Part shown: positions 26,703 to 34,268 of the stretch, one piece after another
Position numbering within the stretch: the stretch's first letter is position 1
How the letters are laid out: each line of letters begins with the position of its first letter
NCBI GenBank assembly: GCA_017965495.1
Contig: JAGCPW010000010.1
Span: forward strand, 1-53,152
Direction of reading: 5' to 3'
Origin: Eubacterium sp.
GTDB lineage: Bacteria; Bacillota; Clostridia; Lachnospirales; Lachnospiraceae
Length of the DNA: 53,152 nt
The notes under the pieces: model-generated
Databases searched by the model: none
Told to the model about the DNA's origin: nothing
Seen by the model: the letters and a program-made list of their open reading frames with translations, nothing else
Made by a program: the position numbers and the translations under genes

Positions 26703-28448
26703 TTATTTAACTTTTATTTTTATTTTCTTGTAAACTCCAGTAGTTGCATAAACATATACATAACATGTACCTTTGCCTACACCTTTTATCTTGCCAGATT
26801 TGCTAACCTTAGCAACACCTTTATTGCTACTTGCGTATCTAAATCTAGGTGTATGTCTTGTTGGAATTAGTTTCTTCTTAGCACTTAGTTTTTTAACTTT
26901 AGCTTTAATCTTATAAGATTTCTTAACCTTTACTGAAACTTTTTTCTTCTTAACTGTTACAGATTTTGCATTTGTAAATCCTTTTGAACTGCCACTAGTA
27001 AATACATGGGCCTTTGGACTCTTAGCAATATATTTTTTCTTTCCGTTTTTCTTAGTCCATGCTTTTACATATGCCTTGTAAGCTGTGTTTTTCTTTAAAC
27101 CAGTCTTTGTCCAACTAAATGTTTTGCTTCCCTTTATAGTTTTAATTAGTTTTGGTTTGCTCTTCTTTTCTTTTCTATTACAACGTGAGAAGAAAATATC
27201 GTATCCTTTCGCACCTTTGGCTTTGGTCCATGATACTTTAAGTTTATTCTTGCCCTTTGCTTTCATAGTAACAAGCAATACGCTTTCCCCCTTAGCTGGG
27301 ATTGACTGCTTCTGTACGTGCGAAGAATCATTCTTACATACACGCTGTTTTTCGCCTGCCTTAGTAGCTGTAGGCTCTTTTGTCACTTTCCATTCTCCCC
27401 AGTTGTGTCCAATTGCTTTGTCTACAACTTTTTCATTTTTAATTTCTTCATTACATTTAGTACATTTAACTCTTTCTCTATGTGAGCCGTCTTTTGTACA
27501 TGTAGGTTTTACAACTTCAGATTTTTGTACTGCTCCTGGAACATGCTGAACTTTTATCTTTACACCTATTTCACTAACTTCTGCACCTCCAGTTCCTTCT
27601 CTTTCACCTTCCATTGATACTATGTGCTCACATTCGCCTTTTACTTTTTTGCCTTGCCAATCAGTATAAGTAACTGATATGTCTTCTTTCTTCATGTTTC
27701 TGTTATAGTAGTAGCCGTAAGCTCCTTCAAATGGAAAATCTGCACTAATTTCGTCTCCGCCTTTTACTTCTCCTTCAAACAAATCATACCATCCATATCC
27801 TGGATAATCTGGATCTTCATACCAAGTTGCCCAACGTGGGTTGTAATAATCTTCACCCGTTACTAACTGCCATTTTTCGCCACTTGGAACTTTTACTCCA
27901 GCCACAGTATCTTCCATTAAAACATCGCCACATGAAGGAGGTGTTACCTCCACTGACATTTTATCTAATTCTTTAAACCATATAGCATAAACTGTTAGTT
28001 CATCATTTACAGCTTTTTCGGAAAGTCTCACATACCAAAGAGCATATCTAGCATCATCATATTGCTCATAATTTGTTATAGTGCTAGGGTCATCAAAAGA
28101 AAATGCATTATAATCTCTTGGTCTTCCATTATGATATCCGCTAACTTCTGGCAATTTTACCACATCCATTAAATCATCTATGTCATAGTATAATTCTACG
28201 TCTACTAATTTTTCTTTGTCTACATAAATAACATTAGGTTCATCTGGATGTATTGACATTAAACCTGGGAACCAATCTTCAGCATAATCGTCCAAAGAAA
28301 TATTCCCTTTTCCACCTGTATCAACCTTTAGTTTGATATAGTTTTCATCACTCACTTGAGCACCTGACTTGTCCGCCGCTACAGTCATTGGCATTAAACC
28401 AATCACCATTGCTAAAACAACAACAATAGATAACAATCTTTTTTTCAT
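26703..28448 (-). CDS. exported protein with Fn3-like and bacterial Ig-like lysine-rich tail
   Basis: 581 residues. Signal peptide (1-25, ending TVAA), a unique N-terminal region of about 290 residues rich in Tyr/Trp/Asp, a Cys/His module (about 300-375) with CTKCNEE and HNWGEWKVTKEPTATKAGE of a kind repeated in many clostridial surface proteins, an Fn3-like domain (about 385-470, WTKAKGAKGYDIFF) and a C-terminal Big_2-like Ig domain (YASSNKGVAKVSKSGKIKGVGKGT). The last 200 residues are very lysine-rich. No catalytic motif; probably an adhesin or structural surface protein. AAGGAGG precedes the ATG; terminator follows, so monocistronic. Confidence 0.75.
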   Translation of the reverse strand: MKKRLLSIVVVLAMVIGLMPMTVAADKSGAQVSDENYIKLKVDTGGKGNISLDDYAEDWFPGLMSIHPDEPNVIYVDKEKLVDVELYYDIDDLMDVVKLPEVSGYHNGRPRDYNAFSFDDPSTITNYEQYDDARYALWYVRLSEKAVNDELTVYAIWFKELDKMSVEVTPPSCGDVLMEDTVAGVKVPSGEKWQLVTGEDYYNPRWATWYEDPDYPGYGWYDLFEGEVKGGDEISADFPFEGAYGYYYNRNMKKEDISVTYTDWQGKKVKGECEHIVSMEGEREGTGGAEVSEIGVKIKVQHVPGAVQKSEVVKPTCTKDGSHRERVKCTKCNEEIKNEKVVDKAIGHNWGEWKVTKEPTATKAGEKQRVCKNDSSHVQKQSIPAKGESVLLVTMKAKGKNKLKVSWTKAKGAKGYDIFFSRCNRKEKKSKPKLIKTIKGSKTFSWTKTGLKKNTAYKAYVKAWTKKNGKKKYIAKSPKAHVFTSGSSKGFTNAKSVTVKKKKVSVKVKKSYKIKAKVKKLSAKKKLIPTRHTPRFRYASSNKGVAKVSKSGKIKGVGKGTCYVYVYATTGVYKKIKIKVK

Positions 28449-28532
28449 ATATTCTTCCTCCTTATTTAGATTTTATCCGTTCGTTTTAGTTGCTAACTTT
28501 AGAGTATCACTTCGATGCCAATATTTATAGTG

Positions 28533-29150
28533 TTATTTTTTTATTCCTAAAGCATCATACCAGTTTGAAAAATCTCTTAGTATGTAAGCCATAGCCTCAA
28601 TCTCTTTCCACGAGCAGTCGAGCATAAATGGCTTATAGAAAAGTGTCCAAACTGCTGAAGTTAAAATGTTCATCTCATTTTCTGACACTTCCTTAGTGGC
28701 CAAACCTCTTCTTCTAGCTTCTTGATAAAACTTGTAGTGAGTTGAATTTAGTTTTTCAGTCCATACATCGTGAAAGTCGCTGTATCTAGTTCCAGATGCA
28801 CACTTGATAAGAAGGGTAAATCCTTCTTTGTGATCGTACAAATACTTAAACCATCTCAAGTTAACTTCTGGATTCATATGAAAACCATCCAGTAGTTCTT
28901 GATCTGTCATTTCAGTTAAATCCGCCTCAGCAATTCTCTGAACATAGTTATCCATAGCCTCAATAGTATCTGATACTATCTCGCTAAATAGCTCTTCTTT
29001 TCCTGAGTATCTTTTATAGAGCGCTCCTGTGGTCACTCCTGCTTTTTTGCAAATTTCCGAAAGCTGTGCCATCTCAAAGCCTTTTTCCAAAAAGACTTCT
29101 TTGGCTGCTTTCAATAATCTTGGGTCTATACTTCTATCTGGTGCTGACAT
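28533..29150 (-). CDS. TetR/AcrR-family transcriptional regulator
   Basis: 205 residues. N-terminal HTH typical of TetR (LLKAAKEVFLEKGFEMAQL, then VTTGALYKRYSGKEELFSE, about 12-58); all-helical C-terminal ligand domain. No obvious target: it is followed by the exported-protein gene on the same strand and preceded by a terminator. AAGGAA stands before the ATG; a TGG-TATAAT extended -10 lies about 90 bases upstream. Confidence 0.92.
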   Translation of the reverse strand: MSAPDRSIDPRLLKAAKEVFLEKGFEMAQLSEICKKAGVTTGALYKRYSGKEELFSEIVSDTIEAMDNYVQRIAEADLTEMTDQELLDGFHMNPEVNLRWFKYLYDHKEGFTLLIKCASGTRYSDFHDVWTEKLNSTHYKFYQEARRRGLATKEVSENEMNILTSAVWTLFYKPFMLDCSWKEIEAMAYILRDFSNWYDALGIKK

Positions 29151-29237
29151 TTCCCAACTTCCTTTCTGTTTTTATTTTTCTGTTTTATCTCACACTATTT
29201 CATTTTGTAATTCTACCGCTCACAAAACTCTATACCC

Positions 29238-29246
29238 ATTATACCA
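29238..29246 (-). promoter_or_regulatory. extended -10 promoter of the TetR gene
   Basis: TGG-TATAAT on the minus strand; predicts an 80-base leader with no clear palindromic operator that I can see. Confidence 0.45.
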
Positions 29247-29274
29247 CTTAGTTATAATTTCTCATATAAAAAAA

Positions 29275-29300
29275 TGGAGACCGAAATGAATCGGTCTCCA
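29275..29300 (-). terminator. intrinsic terminator after the 70-residue protein gene
   Basis: Perfect 10-bp stem TGGAGACCGA/TCGGTCTCCA, 6-base loop, T-run on the minus strand. Closes the lgt-to-29315 transcription unit. Confidence 0.88.
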
Positions 29301-29314
29301 CTCATTTTTTAGCC

Positions 29315-29527
29315 TTAATCAAGTGCTAGTAATTCTTTTTCAAATTCTGCAATCTGCTCGTCAGTCATATTAGCTTGTGGAAATTTCACACACTTACTGA
29401 GTTTGAAGTTCATGCCTAATTTGAGTTTTGGGTTTTCAGTAAATCCTGGTGAATACTTTTCTAGAAGTGCAACTGCCTCTGGATTTTCCATAAGCTCTTT
29501 TAGTTTGCTATCCATAGTAAGTCCCAT
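29315..29527 (-). CDS. 70-residue protein resembling a C-terminal helical domain of clostridial glycosidases
   Basis: 70 residues, starting at an ATG eight bases after a full AGGAGG. Helical, with the pattern LKELMENPEAVALLEKYSPGF near the N-terminus, a KLGMNFKLSK middle and an acidic end. I recall the same NPEAVxxLEKYxPGF pattern as a C-terminal add-on in glycoside hydrolases and transporters of Lachnospiraceae; here it stands alone. Function unknown, perhaps oligomerisation or docking. Last gene of its operon, 18 bases after the exported lysine-rich protein. Confidence 0.72.
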   Translation of the reverse strand: MGLTMDSKLKELMENPEAVALLEKYSPGFTENPKLKLGMNFKLSKCVKFPQANMTDEQIAEFEKELLALD

Positions 29528-29545
29528 CAGTATTACCTCCTTAAA

Positions 29546-30376
29546 TTATTTTTTCTTAACCTTTTTAACTTTTGACCATTTGCCAAAGACTTTCTTCTTT
29601 CCGTCCAGTTTATAAGCCCTAGCTCTAATATAAAGCTTCTTATACTTCTTGAACTTCTTAGACTTAACAGTAAACTTCAATTTCTTTGAATATTTCTTCT
29701 TGATAGCCTTCTTGTTCTTCTTCGCAGTCTTCTTGCTCTTATAAACTGCAACTTGATAGCCTTTTGCACCTTTCACCTTCTTTAGTTTAATACTAATCTT
29801 CTTAGGTGTTTTTTTCTTCTTTATAGCCTGTTTTACTTTTGTCTTTCCAGGCTTTGTTACTTTCTCTGGAGGCTTGTAGTTTGGATCAGTCTTATAGGTA
29901 TATGTATAAGTCTTTGCCTCGCTAATTAGCGTATCCAAAGGTGGCTCTACATCCCACGATCCTTCTTTCAAGTATCCTTCGTTTGGTTTGTTTCCTACTC
30001 CCGGAATATCTTCAGGTTTCAAAACCAGTGCCAAATCTTCATCGTCGTAGCGCGACAAATCGACTCTCTTATCTGCACTTGTTCCGTCGTCCCATTTACC
30101 GCCTACTACTTTGAAGGTGACTGGATATACTATCTTGGTCTTCGTGCGGAATGGTTGTGAATCAGTATGGCTATTGTCACCAACTGCTTTAACCCATACA
30201 TAGTAGATTCCTGGCTCTGTCTGTGTAGGAATTTTGTCGCTATACTGATATAATCCCTTTTCTTTTCCACCTTCTTCTGCGAATATATTTCCGGGGTCAA
30301 CAATAACAGTAGTTGTGACTAGCATAACTACCAGCAATACTGAACACACTCGCTTTAGAATTCTCTTTATAAACAT
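29546..30376 (-). CDS. exported protein with lysine-rich Fn3-like tail
   Basis: 276 residues: signal peptide (1-32), a region of about 130 residues without recognised domain (YYVWVKAVGDNSHTD is reminiscent of a bacterial Ig repeat), and a C-terminal Fn3-like module (about 175-276) that is nearly one-third lysine (KKVKGAKGYQVAVY, YIRARAYK). No enzyme motif. AGGAGG lies eight bases before the ATG. Same tail type as in three other exported proteins of this window, which suggests a common anchor to acidic wall polymers (inference). Confidence 0.72.
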   Translation of the reverse strand: MFIKRILKRVCSVLLVVMLVTTTVIVDPGNIFAEEGGKEKGLYQYSDKIPTQTEPGIYYVWVKAVGDNSHTDSQPFRTKTKIVYPVTFKVVGGKWDDGTSADKRVDLSRYDDEDLALVLKPEDIPGVGNKPNEGYLKEGSWDVEPPLDTLISEAKTYTYTYKTDPNYKPPEKVTKPGKTKVKQAIKKKKTPKKISIKLKKVKGAKGYQVAVYKSKKTAKKNKKAIKKKYSKKLKFTVKSKKFKKYKKLYIRARAYKLDGKKKVFGKWSKVKKVKKK

Positions 30377-30396
30377 AAAGCACCTCCTAAAGTTTA

Positions 30397-31026
30397 TTAA
30401 AATTTAAATATCTTTTTACTTTTCTTGCGCTCTTCTTCCGTCCAAGTTCCAGCGCTCATTGCCTTAAAACGTCTAGCTTTATATTTTTGTATTTTTGATT
30501 CCATACAAGTAATCATAGTTACAATAGCAAGCACTCCTAGACTGTGGATTTTGTCGTAGTACATATTATCCTTGCTTATAATCTGAAGAATAAATTCAGC
30601 TAACTGTACTAGGATTGCTACTATTAAAACAACCTGATTTATGTATATAACGATAGTATCTCCCTTATGATCTATCTGCAAAATAATATGATTGATTAGA
30701 ATTACAGTCATAGTAACTGTCAAAACAAATTCAAGAACGTCAATGATAAAGCTTCCCCTACCAAAAATTCCAGCCGATATCTGCCAGTACCAAAATGTTA
30801 TCGCAGCAAGCACTGCTCCAGCGAGAGCTTTCTGAGCTGATGTTTCTCCTTTTTTGTAGCATACCATTAGTGCAATGGTAAGAGCCGCCACAATTGCATA
30901 GTTTACAAATCCCTCAAAGAAAGGATAAAGCGCATTGAATGCAAGGAAAACAAAACATACAATTCCCAAAATGCCGCTGACAATCATCAGTTTTGATTTA
31001 GTAAAAATATCCTCGAACCACTTCAT
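30397..31026 (-). CDS. six-helix membrane protein of unknown function
   Basis: 209 residues with about six hydrophobic segments (14-33, 39-57, 67-90, 95-115, 123-147, 157-173) and a basic cytoplasmic tail (KARRFKAMSAGTWTEEERKKSKKIFKF). No motif recognised. Begins two bases after the rlmD stop and precedes the exported protein gene by 20 bases, so it belongs to the lgt-rlmD unit. Confidence 0.7.
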   Translation of the reverse strand: MKWFEDIFTKSKLMIVSGILGIVCFVFLAFNALYPFFEGFVNYAIVAALTIALMVCYKKGETSAQKALAGAVLAAITFWYWQISAGIFGRGSFIIDVLEFVLTVTMTVILINHIILQIDHKGDTIVIYINQVVLIVAILVQLAEFILQIISKDNMYYDKIHSLGVLAIVTMITCMESKIQKYKARRFKAMSAGTWTEEERKKSKKIFKF

Positions 31027-31028
31027 AT

Positions 31029-32420
31029 TTAATCCTCCAAAGTAAGCAACACAACACTCTCCACATGAACTGTCTGTGGAAACATATCAACTGGTGTCAC
31101 TTCATTTAATTTATATCCGTTTTCTTTAAGCCACGCTACATCACGAGCTAGCGTAGCACTATCACAACTTACATAAACGATTCTTTCAGGATTCATCTCT
31201 ACCATTGTCTGTAATAGTTTCTGGTCACAACCTTTTCTAGGTGGATCAACCACTATCACATCTGGATGACACTCCTCACCATCGTTTTCACTAAAATATT
31301 TAGGCACAACCTCTTCTGCTGCACCTTGTATAAATTCCGCACTGTCTATATTGTTTATTATAGCATTATTTCTAGCATCTTCTATGGCATTTCTCACTAT
31401 TTCCACACCGTATACTTTCTTGGCTTTGTTTGCCATAGAAAGAGTGATTGTTCCTATGCCACAGTACATATCCCACACCACTTCTTCGCCTGTGAGATTC
31501 GCATACTCCAATGCTTTGTCATACAGTTTCTTTACCTGCTTAGAATTCACTTGAAAGAATGACTCCGGAGAAATTCTAAACTTAATATCTCCTATATAGT
31601 CTTCTATATATCCTGGGCCAAAGAGATGAACTGTTCTTTTACCCATTATGACATTTCCAAACTCTTTGTTTGTGTTAATAGAGATGCTTGTCATATTTGA
31701 AATTTCTTTTAAATCATCTACCAATTTTTCTGCTACTGGCAGTTCATCAGAATTGGTCACGACACAAACCATCACTTGCTTAGTAGCTTCTGATATTCGA
31801 ATTAAGACGTGTCTTACATATCCACTCTGCGTTTGCTCATCGTATGGTTCAATATCATTATCCTTCATAAAAGAAATGACAGTATCCATTATTTCTTTGC
31901 AGATGTCTCTTCCATCTATTCTCATTCCAAGAACGCAGCCTGGAGTTTCAATAATAGAGTGGGTGCGTCCCGCAAAGAATCCATATGATATCTCACCATC
32001 TTTATTTTTGCCCACTGGAAATTGCGCCTTGTTTCTATAATAGTAAGGCTCATCCATTCCAATGATTGGTTTCATATTAATTTGGCAAGTGTCAAAGCCC
32101 CCTATCCTTTTAAAGTTATTGAATACTTTGTTAGCCTTAAACTCGAGCTGCTTGTCATAACTCATAGACTGAAGCTGACATCCACCGCACTGTTTTGCTA
32201 CGGGGCATTTTTCTTCCACCCTATATTCAGATGGCGAAATTATTTCAATTAACTTTGCAAAGGCAAAGTTTTTCTTTGCCTTCATAATTTTGACTTTGCA
32301 CTCGTCGCCTATCACAGTATCTTTTACGAAAAGAGCATAGCCATTTACTTTTCCTATGCCCTCGCCGTTAGTTCCTTGATCTTCAATTGTCACAGTTAGT
32401 TCGTCGTTTTTCTGATACAT
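31029..32420 (-). CDS. rlmD: 23S rRNA (uracil-C5) methyltransferase, RlmD/RumA family
   Basis: 463 residues: TRAM domain (1-62), 4Fe-4S cysteines in CPVAKQCGGCQLQ (about 72-84), and the SAM-dependent methyltransferase domain with DMYCGIGTITLSMA and the catalytic Cys of VYVSCDSATLARD. Methylates U1939 or U747 in 23S rRNA; Gram-positives often use one enzyme (RlmCD) for both, so the exact site is open. Start overlaps the stop of the Lgt gene by one base. Confidence 0.93.
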   Translation of the reverse strand: MYQKNDELTVTIEDQGTNGEGIGKVNGYALFVKDTVIGDECKVKIMKAKKNFAFAKLIEIISPSEYRVEEKCPVAKQCGGCQLQSMSYDKQLEFKANKVFNNFKRIGGFDTCQINMKPIIGMDEPYYYRNKAQFPVGKNKDGEISYGFFAGRTHSIIETPGCVLGMRIDGRDICKEIMDTVISFMKDNDIEPYDEQTQSGYVRHVLIRISEATKQVMVCVVTNSDELPVAEKLVDDLKEISNMTSISINTNKEFGNVIMGKRTVHLFGPGYIEDYIGDIKFRISPESFFQVNSKQVKKLYDKALEYANLTGEEVVWDMYCGIGTITLSMANKAKKVYGVEIVRNAIEDARNNAIINNIDSAEFIQGAAEEVVPKYFSENDGEECHPDVIVVDPPRKGCDQKLLQTMVEMNPERIVYVSCDSATLARDVAWLKENGYKLNEVTPVDMFPQTVHVESVVLLTLED

Positions 32421-33193
32421 TATTTAACCTTCTTTGTGCCCGTCTTTTTTCTATATATAATGGAAATAATCGTTCCAATAAATATTCCTATACTAATCCA
32501 CTGTGATGTGGATAATCCAAATGCCGCGCCTCTTATGGCATCGTATCTAAAGAATTCCAAGACAAATCTCACTACACTGTATGAAATTAAATATGTTTCT
32601 ATAGTATAGAAGAAATCTTTTTTTATTTTCAAAATCAAAAGTATGATTGCTATTATTAAAACTAGTCCTGCTTCCACTAATTGCACAGGGAATAGTTCTT
32701 CTCCAGAAGGTGCTTGTGAGCCAGCAGGAAATTTCACTGCGCCTGGTCCATGATATGGCATTCCATAGCAGCACCCGGCACAAAAGCATCCTATTCTTCC
32801 GAAGCAATGCATAATAGGAATCATAAATATAAAATCTCTTATGTATGACCAAACATCAAGCTTGTGTATTTTACCGCTAAGCATCATAAATAGGATTGCT
32901 CCTATTAGTCCTCCGTAAAACACAAAGCCGTTAGACAGTATCGCCATGATACCTTTTAGCGATGCCGCTTGCGACCAATCTATATCTTTAAAGCTTATTA
33001 TTAAAAACAATATTTTGGATCCTAAAAATCCTCCCACTATTCCGTAACTCTCAATTGTTAGCAGTTCTAACTTGTCTTTTTCAAATCTTTTGCAAAGGCT
33101 TAGCGCCACGGCATTAGAAACAATGATTCCAAGAAGAATCATCATTCCATACATTGGAAGTTGTATTCCAAATATATTCAAATATTCACACAT
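32420..33193 (-). CDS. lgt: prolipoprotein diacylglyceryl transferase, Lgt family (variant)
   Basis: 257 residues, seven membrane helices. Lgt transfers diacylglyceryl from phosphatidylglycerol to lipobox cysteines. The signature region reads HCFGRIGCFCAGCCYG (129-144): Arg133 and Gly135 agree with canonical GRxGNF, but Asn is replaced by Cys. This Cys-rich variant is common among clostridial Lgt-like proteins, some of which are second copies with unknown acceptors. The window encodes one lipoprotein (24471-24992). GGAGG precedes the ATG; rlmD follows with a one-base overlap. Confidence 0.85.
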   Translation of the reverse strand: MCEYLNIFGIQLPMYGMMILLGIIVSNAVALSLCKRFEKDKLELLTIESYGIVGGFLGSKILFLIISFKDIDWSQAASLKGIMAILSNGFVFYGGLIGAILFMMLSGKIHKLDVWSYIRDFIFMIPIMHCFGRIGCFCAGCCYGMPYHGPGAVKFPAGSQAPSGEELFPVQLVEAGLVLIIAIILLILKIKKDFFYTIETYLISYSVVRFVLEFFRYDAIRGAAFGLSTSQWISIGIFIGTIISIIYRKKTGTKKVK

Positions 33194-33208
33194 ATATCCT
33201 CCAAATAA

Positions 33209-33231
33209 AAAGGACTCTCTAGGAGCCCTTT
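33209..33231 (-). terminator. intrinsic terminator of yhaM
   Basis: In transcript sense AAAGGGCUC/GAGUCCUUU, 9 bp including one G-U pair, 5-base loop, then UUUUUAUUU. Starts four bases beyond the stop codon. Confidence 0.75.
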
Positions 33232-33234
33232 ATT

Positions 33235-34182
33235 TTATTCACTAGTTTTTCTGATACGTCTGTCCAGGGCGTTGTTCCATTTTAAAGTCCAACCTTCTTC
33301 ATCTAGGTCAGCCTCTAAGCCCTCTTTCATCATTTCCATTCTAGCATCAGTGTTATCAGCCATACTTAATGCCATAGCTTCCACTAGAGATGGAACCTTT
33401 GGTGAACCGTATTCTAACTCACCGTGATGTGACAAGATGCAGTGCATTAATTCTTTCAATCTAACTGGGGAGAAGCCCTCTATCTTAGAAGCCTTTTCCT
33501 TTACCATCTCTGTTCCTATCACGATATGTCCGATAAGTTGTCCTGCATCTGTGTAGTCATTCTGTGGGAATGGTGATAGTTCTACCACTTTTCCAATATC
33601 ATGACAAAGTGCAGAAGTTATTAACAAATCTCTATTAATTTCTGGATATAATTTACAATATCCATCACAAAGTTTAGTAACATTCAATGTGTGTTCTAAA
33701 AGCCCACCTACAAATGCGTGGTGCATTGTTTTGGCGGCAGAACTTTTCTTAAATGCAGCCACAAACTTCTCGTCCTCTACAAAGAAAGCATTGAGCAGTT
33801 TCTTATAATCATCAGTTTGAACTGTTCCTATTATATCTACCAACTCACTCATCATCTGTTCGATGTCTTTTTCAGTGCAAGGTAGATAGTCTGCCTCATT
33901 TACTTCTGTCATTTCAACTTTTCTAGCGCGTCTAATGTTCATTTGAAGCGCGCCATTAAATGATGTGATTTCACCAGTCACCTCTACGTAATCTAGGCTA
34001 TCAAAATCATCAATGCCTGGATCATTTGGCTCCCAAACCTTAGCGTTTAGCATGCCAGTTTTGTCCTGCAAAACCACATTCAAGTAATCTTTGCCAGCCT
34101 TGGTGGTGGCAGCGTTCACTTGCTTTACCATATAAATGGTTTGAATATTATTTCCTTCTTCTAGCGTATTAATGTAATTCAT
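33235..34182 (-). CDS. yhaM: YhaM-type 3'-5' exoribonuclease
   Basis: 315 residues: N-terminal OB-fold (about 12-100, IYMVKQVNAATTKAGKDYLNV) and HD domain (about 155-290) with HAFVGGLLEHTLNV and the metal-binding HDIGKV. YhaM degrades RNA and DNA 3' ends in Firmicutes. Divergent from mutS2, with an 86-base gap holding promoters and a palindrome. AGAGG lies before the ATG. Confidence 0.93.
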   Translation of the reverse strand: MNYINTLEEGNNIQTIYMVKQVNAATTKAGKDYLNVVLQDKTGMLNAKVWEPNDPGIDDFDSLDYVEVTGEITSFNGALQMNIRRARKVEMTEVNEADYLPCTEKDIEQMMSELVDIIGTVQTDDYKKLLNAFFVEDEKFVAAFKKSSAAKTMHHAFVGGLLEHTLNVTKLCDGYCKLYPEINRDLLITSALCHDIGKVVELSPFPQNDYTDAGQLIGHIVIGTEMVKEKASKIEGFSPVRLKELMHCILSHHGELEYGSPKVPSLVEAMALSMADNTDARMEMMKEGLEADLDEEGWTLKWNNALDRRIRKTSE

Positions 34183-34198
34183 AAATACCTCTTTCTAA

Positions 34199-34221
34199 GG
34201 TGCTAGGGTTTACCTAGCATC
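34199..34221. repeat. palindrome between yhaM and mutS2, overlapping the mutS2 -35
   Basis: TGCTAGG-gttta-CCTAGCA, 7 perfect bp extendable by a G-T and G-C pair. Covers the -35 of the mutS2 promoter and lies in the likely yhaM leader; a candidate operator or yhaM leader hairpin. Confidence 0.45.
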
Positions 34222-34237
34222 CATTCTTTATTATAAT
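34209..34237 (+). promoter_or_regulatory. promoter of mutS2
   Basis: -35 TTTACC (34209-34214), 17-base spacer, -10 TATAAT (34232-34237). Confidence 0.65.
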
Positions 34238-34268
34238 TGATTACAGAATTATAAGCAAAGGAATTATT

